Below are positions 1 through 11,542 of a stretch of DNA of 64,000 nt, piece after piece (the first letter of the stretch is position 1; the number at the start of each line of letters is the position of its first letter). Under the pieces are notes generated by a model, which ran no database searches, was not told the DNA's origin, and saw only the letters and a program-made list of their open reading frames with translations. Origin of the DNA: Chytridium lagenaria (taxonomy: Eukaryota > Chytridiomycota > Chytridiomycetes > Chytridiales > Chytridiaceae). The translations under genes and the position numbers were made by a program. Where the stretch lies: assembly GCA_025449115.1 (NCBI GenBank), contig JAHLKC010000069.1, positions 62,001-126,000 on the forward strand, read 5' to 3'.

Positions 1-1139
1 TGAAGCATATGATGATGATGCAGATGCAGATGATGATGCTAGATGCAGCAACACGGTGTCTAGCACTTCCACAGACATTCGCTGAGGCATGATGATGACT
101 CGATACACTTTGTAGTAAGTATTCAATGACTAGTTAAATACTACTACTATCAGTGTAGTGTAGTGTAGTATAAAAGGTCAAAACAAGGGAGTAATGAATG
201 AGAGTATATAATATATGTATATTATAGTAATAAGGAGTAATATTTAAATATTAAAAGGAGTATTGAAACTGTATTAGTTATGTATATAGTTAAAGAGAGT
301 AATAATGGATGGATGATGGATGTGGGATATGGATAATAATAATAATAAAATAAATAAAATAAATAATAAATAAATAAATAATTATTGCACACACATGTAG
401 ATGTAGATAATAAATATTAATAAGTAGGAATGATGGTGTAGATGTTACACAAAGGCGTCAAGTACTTCATTAATAAAAAACAAATAAATAAATAAGGTTA
501 TTATTTATAATTGTTATCCCATGTATTTACATATCCTAGGGGGTTAAAGAAATTTAAAAAAAATATTAGTTAGCGTAGGGTAGTACACTGCCAAAAAACA
601 AGTTAAATCGAATTAACTTCAGACCGCGTATGAACATATCTGTATTTGGGGGGCGCATATTCGCCTCAAAAAATTTTTCAAATATGTAGTGTAGTTAATT
701 TTTACGTTAATTTTTAATATATTTGTGTAGCACGATCGGCTAAACCAAAAATCCTGGCATTTTGTGCAGCTCCGACAATTTAGTTTTCCAGAAAGAAAAA
801 ATTGCCAGGAATTTTCAACTCCATCATGTGACTATATCCAATCATTTTTTTTCCGATGATTCTTTTATTGAGTATACATTACCAAACGGGTGTAACAATA
901 CTTTTATTAAAACTAAACTTTTTTATTTTATTTATCATTGACACCTAATATGTAGGGGCGCCGTATTCGTTCCGTCGTTTGCCTTCCGCTCCGCCGTCGT
1001 CGTCCTCGGTCATCCTATCGCTGGAACCCCAATCCCCCCTCCACATCAACTCTTCTACTCCACCGCCTTGGCCCTACTCGTTCTCCTGCCTCGCTGTCGT
1101 CCTCACCTGCTACCGAATCGCCGGACGCCATATCCTCAG

Positions 1140-1356
1140 CTCGATCCTCCCACCGTCGCCTCCTGCGCACCTCGATCCTCCCACCGTCGCCTCCTGCGCA
1201 CCTCGATCCTCCCACCGTCGCCTCCTGCGCTCCTCGATCCTCCCACCGTCGCCTCCTGCGCACCTCGATCCTCCCACCGTCGCCTCCTGCGCTCCTCGAT
1301 CCTCCCACCGTCGCCTCCTGCGCACCTCGATCCTCCCCACTGTCGCCTCCTCACGC
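1140..1356. repeat. 31-bp minisatellite, about 6.5 copies
   Basis: A C-rich unit starting ctcgatcctcccaccgtcgc recurs at 1140, 1171, 1202, 1233, 1264, 1295 and, degenerate, 1326. The spacing is exactly 31 bp. Copies differ mainly by gcac versus gctc at the unit end. Because 31 is not a multiple of 3, each strand reads the same array in all three frames, which creates several overlapping repetitive open frames that are artefacts. Confidence 0.95.
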
Positions 1357-2316
1357 TCCCATCTGCCTGACGTCGTATCCTAACACCGCCCTCCTGTTTC
1401 CACCACCCATCTTCAGACCGCCGTCGTGACCGTCGTCGCTCTTAATTCAGCACCTTGAAATGGTTCAATTCCGTTTCAGTGCATTTAATGCTTGACTAAA
1501 AAAGATGCGATAGATACCTGGCTGAACGGAATTACTTCAATTACAAGAGTTCGTCGAATGTAAAAAAGGTGATTACATTTCAATTTATGTAATAAAGCTA
1601 TTCAACTGATATACTGTTTAATATAGGATTCGAACCGATGACTTGACGATGGGTTTTCTACGGAGGACAACTTCAATATTTCCCATTTTATAATTGTCCG
1701 ATATTTTCCACGATGAGATTTCTTTCCATAAGTGATAATTCTTTCATGTTTGTTTTTCCCTTCTGTTTTCCACCTTTCTAAAAAAGGCTAACTCTCTTTT
1801 TCCATCCTTACTTTCCTTCCTTTTTCTTTTTCCATCGTCGACCCCTGTTTAGCACCGGTCGACCCCTTTCCTTCTCGTGATGAGGACCCCGACGACGTCG
1901 TTTAACGACGAGACGTCGCTACAGTCTTCTGAAGAAGGACCCCCTCCTTTTTTCCATGAACACTCACCTTTTCGCGTCCCTTTTTTCTATTCTTTTACGC
2001 GCTTTCTTTCTCCTCTCTTTTTACGCGCTTTTTCGCTTACCTTTGTTCTTCGTTCACTATAAAAGGGACAACTGGACATTAAATAAACTTACTTCAGAAA
2101 AACTATCTTTTTATTGCCTTAGATATTTTCAATATTCCTCGGAACCTTCCCTACTTAAGGACGTTCCCTCACATGTCGAAATAAATTTTAGCGGATATAT
2201 AATGGTAAGCTGAAGATTTAAAGCCATAGCTGATTTTTTCCTGTTATTGTTGTTGTTTCTGGTACTGTTGAATAAATTGAAATAAAGAGATCTGTTTAAA
2301 TGACCATATGTATCCT

Positions 2317-2450
2317 TTTTTTTTTTTTTTTTTAGGCCCAGCGCAGCGCGGCGCCCTGACGGGCGCCAATTTTCGGACCCCGTCATGACGCCCGTCAACA
2401 GCCGTCGCCCAGGATCCGCAAAAAATCCCACGACATTTCATGACATTTCC
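2317..2450 (-). other. poly-T tract joined to GC-rich hairpin, SINE/retro-tail-like
   Basis: A run of about 17 T (2317-2333) abuts an unusually GC-rich segment. That segment carries a perfect 9-bp inverted repeat (tgacgggcg at 2357-2365, cgcccgtca at 2389-2397) and a 10-bp palindrome (2381-2390). Read on the minus strand it looks like a GC-rich short element ending in poly(A). I found no convincing target-site duplication and no full tRNA-like head, so the SINE reading is tentative. Confidence 0.3.
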
Positions 2451-3890
2451 CGTTGCAGAAATCTCCGTGACAACCCGTATGTCGGTGTATCGGTCAGCGA
2501 TGCATGGTCGCACACAATAAATTGTAATAAAAAATAACCCAAATTTATTTCCTCATTTACCGTCAAGTAAACCACTCCTTTCGTCGCACACATAGTGAAA
2601 ATTAACCAAATGGCGATATGGTCTACATAAATATATAATCTATTCAATTATAAACCTTAACTTGACGTGATCATTCATTCATTCATTTATTATTTATTTT
2701 AATTTATTTAATTACTAATTAGGTATTTATTCCTTTTGAACTCTGCTCTAATATTAATACAATAACAATCTATTTAAATAATACATTAATAAAATATTTA
2801 TATTCGCTGTATATTCCCTTTTTTTGTATTATAACACGAGAAACACCACGTTGAATAGAACAACAGATGCAGCAAAACAGAAAGCGCTCGGCAACAGCTT
2901 CACGAGTAAAGCTCGTGTTGTTGATAAACACGTCGGAGGCGTTGTAACAAGGAAAAAGGAGTCAAAAAAACAAAGGGAATGAAAGCATAACCACGCGCAG
3001 AGCAAGCATTTCTGATGCTCACGAGCAAGTACGGCGGCGTCAGGGGAAGGGATGAAGGGGTGAGGTTGCCAGAAAGATCCACACTGGCATGAAACGCCTA
3101 TGAGACCAAAAGTGGGGGCAACAAAACATCAGCAGGGCAGAGAGCGACGCCAGTGGAGGAGGGGAAGGAGAGGTGCTCAGGATCAGGGGTGCACGGGATG
3201 CCAGCAGCACGCGCAATCGCAACCAAACAATCGCGTACCATGTGATGGCGCATAGTAAGCCCCAAGGGGAGCCGTGACAATGGAGGGGTATGGTCGCCAA
3301 AGGGGTCCAAGGGATTCTAGCAGGAGCAGAGTGGACAAAGTGGAGGGGAGGGGGAAGATGCAGCCAGAGGGAGAAGGGAGATAAGAAGGCGATAACGAGC
3401 AACCCACACCGCCAAGTACAGCTGGAGTCATCGTCTGACCAAGGCCTGCGATGGGGAGATCAAGCCAAAAGTCAGAGGCGTGGGGAGTAGAAAGAGAACA
3501 GAGGAGAGCGGGCGTGACGAGGGAGACTAAACAATGTCAGGGTGAGCCTGAATGATACAGAGTTTGAAATCATAAGGCGTGTAAGAGCTTCTGAGCGCCA
3601 AGACATGAAGACCGAAGGAGCAAGAGATGAAGTTGGGAGTCAGCAAATTCAACCAGACGCGAAAGGACGGCCACAGTTTTCGCAACTCGACGTATTATTC
3701 ATTCAATATTTACTCAATATATTAATAATATTCATTCATGTAATTTAAATAGTTAAAAGTAAAAACCAAGCATTTTAAAATACAGCAAATCTTTTCTTGA
3801 CACACAACATACTGACTGACTGTCAATGACTGCATATGTATAATATATAAATTATTCAACATGTAATATATAAATACTATTCATGTATTC

Positions 3891-5827
3891 TCATTCAGCT
3901 GCTTGAGCTGCCTCGTGTTCCTTGATCCTCGTCGTCGTCGTCGTCGCTACTTACATATCAGTATCAAAAAAGAAAACAATAACAACACAAAAAAAAGGAG
4001 GAAAATACACCTACCAACACCAGACCCTCTCACAAACATATTCATCAAACCCTTCTTCTCATCCACCTCCCCATTCTTCAACCCCCTCATCCCCAACATC
4101 CCATGCACCATCTCAATCGACTTGAAATATTTCACAGTCTTGACATGCAACTCGAGCGTCGCATCCTCATCACACACAATCATCCCACGGGGGTGCATCT
4201 GGATCGCAGAGACCGTCCACATGTGATTCACTCCTTCCTTCAATATCCACAAAAAAAAATCAGTTTCCTTACTCTTAAACAATATAAAACACCAAAAAAA
4301 AAATCACCTCTATGCATTTCGCAAGTGCAAGCGCTTTATGCGCTCCTGAAATCACAATCACAACTTCCCTCGCATCCATCACAGTTCTAGGAAAAAAACA
4401 TTAAATACATCATCACCATTTCTCCTCCTTTTTTTATATGAACAGAATAACAAAGAAATATAAACTCACCCCACACCTACAGTCAACGCCAATTTCGGCA
4501 CCTTATGCACATCCCCTCCAAAGAATCTCGAATTCGCCAAAATCGTATCATACGCCAACGTCTTGATCCTCGTTCGTGACGACAACGATGACCCAGGTTC
4601 ATTAAACGCAATATGGCCATCAGGTCCAATCCCTATTCAACCCCCAAATTCATTCATCAACAACGGCAACCAAAATGATAAAACAAACCTCCAAGGAATA
4701 ACTCTATGGAAGAATAGCGCGTTAGTTTATCCATATAAAAATAATGAGATGTTTTACCTATCCCACCGACTTTTGCAATCATCTCCTCAAACACCCTACA
4801 CTCCTCTTCAAGATCCTCCGCATTCCCATCCAACACATGCGCATTCTACAAAAAGTAAAAATTACATATCAGCAACACCCTCCACAACCCCCGGCCATCT
4901 ATATAGACAGCCCCCTTTCAAAAAAAAAAACCAATAAAAAACACCAAAAAAAACAACAAAAAACCCCCATACCTCTGGTTTAATATCCACATGTTTAAAC
5001 AAATTCTCCCACATAAAGCTATGATAACTCTCCCCATGTTCTTTCGGCAAATCCACATACTAACATCCACATCAACACATCATCCATCCTCATGCATCTA
5101 CCTCATCCATATTAAACGTAATGACATTCGAAAACGACAACATGCCGTCACGGTGATACGCGACAAGGTGACGATACACGCCTAAAGGGGAGGATCCCGT
5201 TGGAAGACCCAGAACAAACGGTTTGGTGGGCGTTGGTGAGAATTCGTTGATGCGTTCGCATATGTATCGGGCTGGTGTTGTGTTAGTTGGGTTGTGTATA
5301 AGGGGGGATGGGTTGTTTGTTGTTGCTGTGTGTAGGGGTATCGTGATGGGGGAAGGATGGGTTGTCTGCAGTTGTTGTGTAGAAGAGCAACAAGCTGGGT
5401 TCTTTGTAGTTGTTGTGTAGAAGAGTAACAAGATGAGGAATGTTTTCCTTGTTGTGTAGGGTGAGAGGTATCATTAAACAAGACTCAAGCCTTTCCCACT
5501 CATTCCATCACAATCATGTACCTCTTCATCCATCCAGTTCACCCACCACGTCATACGCTCACCCTGCCATGCCATTCTCCATCTATACTCTCACCCCTCT
5601 ATACCATCCTATCCCTCCACCATCCCTGCGCCACTTGACTATCATCCATTTTCTCCCCCGCCTCACCCATCCATCTATCCCCTCCCTCCCATCCATCCAT
5701 ACACCCCTCCCTCCCCATCCACCCTCTTCCGCTCTCTACCCCTCTCCACCCCCTCCCCAACTCCCAAAAAAGACTCACCCGTAAACTCAGAAACATCTTC
5801 ATACGTATCCCTAATAATAAGCCTCAT
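3891..5827 (-). CDS. NAG1: glucosamine-6-phosphate deaminase (NagB/GNPDA family)
   Basis: Converts glucosamine-6-phosphate to fructose-6-phosphate and ammonia in the cytosol, the last step of N-acetylglucosamine/chitin catabolism. The spliced protein starts [16 protein letters not shown] and carries the family's [13 protein letters not shown] phosphate loop, FNMDEYVDLP (general-base Asp), [19 protein letters not shown] (catalytic Asp/His/Glu) and [12 protein letters not shown]. Exons read 5827-5779, 5271-5102, 5059-4973, 4845-4758, a 15-nt microexon 4703-4689, 4633-4470, 4386-4308 and 4237 onward. A terminal intron (gtaggt...ag near 3950-4010) gives a charged tail ending at 3891. Without it the frame runs hydrophobically to 3947. 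Intron 1 is 507 bp and contains tandem repeats; the other introns are short. The start matches the E. coli NagB N-terminus without gaps. Family identity is certain; the last exon is inferred. Confidence 0.93.
5371..5446. repeat. 38-bp tandem repeat inside deaminase intron 1
   Basis: The motif gttgttgtgtagaagag occurs at 5371 and again at 5409, in two 38-bp units, with a degenerate third start just downstream. It lies inside the 507-bp first intron of the deaminase gene. It creates the spurious repetitive open frames seen on both strands there. Confidence 0.8.
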
Positions 5828-6145
5828 GACGGCCGAGCAACAAAAGAAAAAGCGTCGGAGTCACAAAATACAAACTTGCCCCATTTTTGACGCCAAAAAA
5901 ATAATAAAATAAAAAATAACCGCCTCCCTTTGAAAATAATATATGCACTAAAAATCCACCCAAAAAAAACAAAAAGCACAAAGCACATACAATAACACCC
6001 CGCAGATCTATTAAACAACTCATCATCAACACACTCCCAATCCCCACCCAAAACCCGCCATCCCTCCAACACCTAAACAACGAGAGAAAAAGAAAAAAAA
6101 AGAGTTATCTCCACAAACCCTCACAACAGTCAACCAACACGCTCT
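5828..6145. other. intergenic A/C-rich spacer
   Basis: Low-complexity DNA between the E3 ligase 3' end and the deaminase start. A minus-strand open frame of 80-89 residues is phenylalanine/cysteine-rich because of T runs and has no family motif. Nothing else is seen. Confidence 0.6.
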
Positions 6146-6905
6146 TCATTTTATGTATAAAAAATAAATGCTTTTGCAAAACAAACAGACAAAACAAAAA
6201 TAAAAGAGTGAGCTATTAAATGATGGGTGCGCGGGAGAGTAAGAGGGAAAAACGGGTGATTTCAAAGCCATGCAAGAGAAAGAAAAAAAAAATAGGAAAG
6301 ACCATACGTGTTTGCTTGAACAAAAAAAAAAGGAGTGGAGGGGGGTGAGGGTAGATAAACGCAAACGCATAAAAAAAAAAAACAAAAACAACAACCATCT
6401 CCCAAACTCCTCCATCATCATCATCAAAAAAAAAACCCCCCACCCATCAAACCCTCCTCCTCTTTCCCCCCCCTCCTCCTCCCCCTCCAAAAAAACCCAC
6501 TCCATCTCTTCCTCAACCCTCACCCCCGCAACCCCACACCCCCCATCCCCTCTCCGTCGTCGTTTCCGCGTCCCCTGCATCCTCTCATACTCATCTTCCA
6601 CAACCGGCGCCAACGGCGCGTGGGTGGCCGTCGATGATGGCGTGCTGGTGGGCGATGGAGGGGTGGTCGTGGGGGGTGGTTTTGGGGTATCACGGGCGGC
6701 CATGCGTGTGGCGACGCCGTGGTTGTATTCGGGGTTATCGGTCATGAGCTAACGAAAAGGTCAATACAACGATTTAAGAAAAGGAGCAGAGAACCATAGC
6801 GCAGAGTAACATAGGGAAGTAACATAGGGAAGAGTGACAACAACATATAAAACCTCCAAAAAAAAGTTCTTAAAAAATATAAAGAAAACACCGAAAACCC
6901 AACGT

Positions 6906-6939
<34 letters not shown>

Positions 6940-9259
6940 ACGAAGAAAAGAAACAATCAACGACCCACCTCATACCGACACGTCGGACAAGTATTCGAAT
7001 TTTTCAACCACGGCATCAAACAAACATCATGAAACCAATGTCCACACGGCATACTCAACCCCCTCCCTTCCTCTCCCTTCCCAGCCCCCTCCTGACAAAC
7101 AGCACACATCCATCCAAAGCCTCCCCAACAACCTTCCCCTTCCTCATCGGAAACCTAACCCCCTCAACCCCCTCACAGCTCCCTCACTAGCACAAGGTTG
7201 TCCCTGCATATGCGTATTCTCAAAAAACATCCTCAACGGGAGCTGTCCAACAACACTCCGTATAAACGCCATCGCTGACGGAATGTTGTGAAAGGGGGGG
7301 AGGCGCCGCTCCGTTACCGTCTCGGTCTCCAGCAGCACGGGCCTGGAAAAACCGGGACGCGTCCATAGGCGTCATGCCGGCTCCTATCAAATCAAACACA
7401 ATCGTAGGACCACCCAGAGGAGCGGCACCGGCAGCCGGTGTTCCAGCAGCAGCCCCATTGGCATTTCCTGCACCAGGAACCCCAGGTGGAGCACCATTCG
7501 ACCCAGGCGGTACGATCCCCGTCGCCACAGCCGTCGCAAAAGCCTGCGCACGAATCGTATTCGCAAGCGCCGAAGCAATCATCTCCTGAAGCCTTTGCGC
7601 AGGCACCCCTCCCATCATCGCCGCCGGTGGATTCCCCGCACCATTCCCAGCTGCCGCCACACCGGCCGCAGCACCCGCCACAAACCCAGCAGCCCCAGCC
7701 GCAATGTTCGCCGCGACACCAACGGGTTCACCAGTGGCTCCCCTTCTCTCAGCCCCTGTCCCAGCCGGATTCACAGGCCTCCCCGTCATCTGCGCCAAAG
7801 TCGCAAACGGCGCCCCAAAAATCGGGAGCCCAAACATCCCAACGTTTGGACGTGAGGCACCCGGCGTCCCGCCCGCGTTAGTCTGCGCATCAGCCGAAGA
7901 AGTCGATCGCGGCGAACCTCCTGGAGGACCTCCCCCACGCTGAGCATTACGACCATCCCTTCCACCCTCTCTTTCCCTTCTCCGCAACTCATCCGCAATC
8001 CTCTGCTGTTGCATCTCAAACATCCTCACTTGATGCGGCATAATGGCCGCTCCCTCACGTCGTAGTCTTTCCATCTGCTCCTGTTCCGTTGCAGCGCGTC
8101 GTTGCAAGTCAGCGTAGCTTTCTTGGGCAATGATTTGATTTTGCGCGCTGCGAGCGAGTTCTTGGATCAACCAGCCCATGTCGTTAGAACCAGGGGGTGG
8201 AGCGGTGGCGGGTGGACGGGAGGGTCGGCCACTTTGAGTTGTTGAAGCTGTTGCTGGACCGGTGGGAGCACTGGTTGATGCAACAGCTGGTGTATTCGTT
8301 GATGAGCCCGTAACAGTCGGAGCTCTCGTCGAAGCATTCGTCGGGGTAGCTGTTGAAACTCCTGAAGGTGTTCCTGTTGGGGTAGCTGTTGAACCTCCTG
8401 CAGGTGTTCCTGTCGGAGTAGCTGTCGGCATACCTGGCAACCCAAACATCCAAGGCAATTCCCCCCCATTCGCCACTTGCCCTTCATCCAACTCGACCAC
8501 AAACGATAAACTAATGTAAAAAGGTTCATCCCCTCCCTCTGAATCCTCCTCCGACGGAGGTTGCGGTGTAGCAGCATTAGGCTGAGCCGCCGGTTGGGCC
8601 GGTTGCCCAGCATTACTATTATTAGTTGAAGCAGTCGCATTCGCCTGAACTCCTGGCGTAGCCCTTAGTGGAGCTCCCGGAATCCCCGTATTCATAGGCA
8701 ACCCCATAACAAAAGCTTCCCCAAAACCTTCAAACGAATCGTCCGCAAACAGGTTATTCGGGGTGATGGCTTCCGAACGGGTGGTTTGAGGTCTGGAGCT
8801 TCCTCGAAGACGGGACCAACCGGTTGACATGCCTGAACCTCTCCTTGCGGTTGTACGTTGGGCTGGTTCTGGTCGGGCGTATGGAGATGGACGGGTGTTT
8901 GAACGGGAGGTGGATTGAGGGGGGTGTTGGGAGGTCTGAGTGGCGGGTTGAGCGGGAGCGCCAAACATGTTCATCAAAAGATTACTCCCTCTGACAAAGA
9001 TGTCGCGAAGAGATGGGGCGGTTTGAGATGAAGTGGAGGAAGGTGTGGAGGCTGTTTGCGATGTTTGGGGGATACTTTGAGAAGTGGATGAAGTGGATGA
9101 AGTGGGTATGTTTGGATTTGTATTTGGGTCTTCGGATGCGTTCGTACTGTTGGATGTGGATGCGTTTGGTTGCGAAGGATGCATTGCGTTCGAAGAAGAT
9201 GGTCTGCCGATATTGCGTGAGGAATCACCGCCCCCTTTATTGGTGTGTCCCTCCATCAC
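6146..9259 (-). CDS. RING-H2 finger E3 ubiquitin ligase with long disordered N-terminus
   Basis: The first exon is an open frame of more than 600 residues starting MMEGHTNKGGG. It is Ser/Thr/Pro/Ala/Gly-rich with PTGTPSG-like repeats near residues 300-350. A charged helical stretch follows (EQEQMERLRREG...QQQRIADELRRRERE). A 47-bp intron near 7315 is needed to reach VVGQLPLRMFFENT, and another short intron near 7180. The RING-H2 lies at about 7115-6970: CAVCQ, then MPCGHWFHDVCLMPWL, then CPTCRYE. A further intron joins TAT-GAG to CTCATGACCGAT, giving CRYELMTDNPEYNHGVATRM, the usual segment after the RING in RNF115/126-like ligases. Such proteins transfer ubiquitin from an E2 to substrates; none can be named here. 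After RKRRRRGD the frame becomes low complexity until a stop at 6146, so the true C-terminus may be earlier through another intron. Confidence 0.85.
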
Positions 9260-9609
9260 TGGGTGGACAACAGGAAGTTTGGGGGTGGGAAGAGAGCAAA
9301 GTTTTTACGGCAAAAATGTGCCCCTTCAAGATGTGAGATCCGCAAGAGGGTTGAGACATGGCAGACAAAAAAAGTGCCGCCGACACAGCCCATCACATCC
9401 ACTCCACAATTAAATGTGCAAAAAGGGGTTGTTTATTACAGAATAATAGGTTAAAGAAAAGGAAATGCTGGCGAAGAAGAACAGCGCGGAAAGCCGAATA
9501 AAAAAAGGGGGGGAATTAAGAAGAATAACGGAACAAGATGATGGGATTTTTCTCTGCATTAAATCAAAAAGAGGTTCGAAAGTTTCAATCGCGGAGCGGG
9601 TGATTGGTT

Positions 9610-11304
9610 TTAGACGCGGTTGAGGTTGGCAATGACGGCCTGGGTAAACTCGGTGTTAGAAGCCTTGCCTCCAAGGTCACCAGTGCGGAACTAATAAAAA
9701 TTGAGTCAGTAATTGTGAAAGAATAGCGAATGAATAGTAATAATCACCTCGCCCTCGGCAATAGTCTTGAGGACAGCAGCTTGAATCTTCTCGGCGTGGT
9801 CCTCAAACTTGAGGTGACGAAGCATCATGACGGCGGAGAGAAGGAGGGCGGTGGGGTTAGCCAAGTCCTTGCCAGCAATATCAGGGGCAGTTCCGTGGAC
9901 CTATGAAAACAAAACGTGAGTCTCGCCATCCTTCGGTCAAGCATTCCTAGCCAAAAAAAATAAAATCTCAATGACAACGTACACTCTCGAAGATGCTAGC
10001 CTTGCGACCAATGTTTCCACTGGGGGTGAGTCCAAGACCACCGATGAGGCCAGCGCAAAGATCACTGAGAATGTCGCCATAAAGGTTGGGCATAACCATG
10101 ACAGTGTCTCCAAAGTCGGTGGGGTCCTGGACGATCTGAAGGCAGACTTTGTCGAGAAGAGCATCGGTGACCTCAATGGTCGGGGTATGACTTGGCAACG
10201 TCTTGAGCGACAGTAAGGAAAAGCCCATCGGCAAGGCGCTGAATGTTGGCCTTGTGGACGATGGTCACCTTCTGTCTGCCGATAGAGCGGGCGTATTCGA
10301 AGGCATACTCGGCGCAACGCCTGGAAGCCTCCTCCGTAATAAGCTTGATGGATTGGACGGTACCGTCAACGACCTAAAAGAAGAAGGGTTACAATCAATT
10401 TTATAGACAGCAAATATTCCTTTGAACTTACAATGTGCTCGATTCCAGAGTACTCGCCTTCAGTGTTTTCACGGATAAGAACAGTGTTGACATTGTCAAA
10501 AGGAGTCTTAAATCCGACAATGGACTTGCAGGGACGGACATTGGCGAAAAGGTCAAAGGTTCTATATAGAATGGTCAGTCTAAGAAAGATCGGCGTCGAA
10601 AAACTAACCTCCTCAGAGTGAGGTTGAGAGAGACGTGTCCCTTTCCGATAGGAGTCTCAAGGGGACCTGACAGAGATCAAAGTCAGTACACCACTCAAAA
10701 TACTAGGAGCAAAAGCTATGCTCACCCTTAAGGGCAACCTTGTTGCGGTTGATGGAGTGGAGAGCCTCATCAGGGATGGCAGTTTTTCCGTCCTTAAGGA
10801 TGGGGGTAACGTTCACTTCCTCCCAGACGATGGGGACCTACACCATACAGGTCAGCCATACATTGAAAAAAAAAAAAAAAAAAAAAAAGGCGGAGCAACA
10901 AAAAAAGTATTCGTACCTTATCAGCCTCAAAGATCTGCTGGACGGAGCGAGAGATCTCGGGTCCGATCCCGTCTCCGGGGATGAGGGTGACCACACGCTT
11001 GCCATCCTGGATGAAAATGTCAGCGTACATGCATGTCGCAGATTCCACAGGAAAACTAAGAGGGCAGGCTTACAGCAGTAAATGTACCGTTATCGTTGCT
11101 GACGTTTGAGGCGAATGTCCTGAATGCAAAGGCGTTCCTCTAGATGAATATGGATAGAATTGATCAGCAATCTCCCCCTTGCATTATTCAAATAGCAATT
11201 TTGCATGGAAAGTGCAGTTCAAATGCCTTTACCTGCATCTGAAGAGAGCGGACAGAAGCGACGGCAGGTGACAGCCTTCGTGCGGCGGTTGCGAGCATGA
11301 ACAT
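9610..11304 (-). CDS. IDH2: NAD-dependent isocitrate dehydrogenase catalytic subunit, mitochondrial
   Basis: Catalyses oxidative decarboxylation of isocitrate to 2-oxoglutarate in the mitochondrial TCA cycle, normally as a hetero-oligomer with IDH1. The start [20 protein letters not shown] is an Arg/Ala-rich presequence. It is followed over exons by [50 protein letters not shown] (substrate Ser/Asn/Arg), [13 protein letters not shown] (Tyr), [10 protein letters not shown] (Lys), [10 protein letters not shown] (metal Asp) and the NAD-type [16 protein letters not shown]. It ends [11 protein letters not shown]. Similarity to yeast IDH2 is greater than to IDH1, with the full set of catalytic residues, so this is the catalytic subunit. 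Several introns of about 50-100 bp interrupt it. A poly-A run of about 20 sits in one intron near 10866. No IDH1 partner is in the window. Confidence 0.94.
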
Positions 11305-11542
11305 GATTGTGTAAGAGATGAGGACTTTTTTTGTCAAAAGGAAGGGTGGGTAGCGATGGCTTTCAAGGGGGAAACAAGTTCTTGGTATGTAAATATAGCA
11401 CTGCTAGCTTTCTACACTATGACGCAATGAAAGAAAAAAAAAAAAAAAGTCAGCAAAATGAGCGAGAAAAAAAACCATAAGCTGTGTGTAACATAGAGAT
11501 CGGGTGACAATTTCACAGAATTCAGTCTGAGGCTTTCAGATT

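Larger units (their letters stand above)
1..3890. other. gene-free AT-rich region
   Basis: No protein here is recognisable in any frame. The first 950 bases are very AT-rich, with simple ATG/CAG, TAGTG and AAAT repeats. A minisatellite and a poly-T plus GC-rich hairpin patch are listed separately. Bases 2860-3700 hold moderately GC-rich sequence with a minus-strand open frame of about 120 residues, low in complexity and without a known motif. It could be decayed transposon DNA, but no terminal repeats or transposase/reverse transcriptase motifs were found. Confidence 0.6.

Noticed and set aside
979..1383. Overlapping open frames encoding repeats of LDPPTVASCAPRSSHRR and their antisense
   Set aside because: They are the 31-bp minisatellite read in different frames; there is no start context, domain or conservation.
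1626..1636. ggattcgaacc, which read on the minus strand is a perfect tRNA T-loop/B-box
   Set aside because: The flanking bases do not form a T stem without a mismatch, and no acceptor, D or anticodon arm could be folded, so no tRNA gene was called.
2050..2215. TATAAAAG followed by AATAAA, as in the LTR of a retrotransposon
   Set aside because: No second LTR, no TG...CA ends, no primer-binding site and no reverse transcriptase nearby.
5811..6080. Hydrophobic minus-strand frame of 80-89 residues, possible membrane protein
   Set aside because: Its phenylalanine/cysteine content comes from T runs. It overlaps the deaminase start and has no recognisable motif.
6146..6745. Separate gene starting MTDNPEYNHGVATRM
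   Set aside because: A consensus 3' splice site precedes it, and splicing to the RING exon gives CRYELMTDNPEYN, the usual continuation after this RING type. It is the last exon of the E3 ligase.
7374..8520. Long plus-strand frames opposite the RING gene
   Set aside because: They are antisense to the GC-rich low-complexity exon; no motifs.
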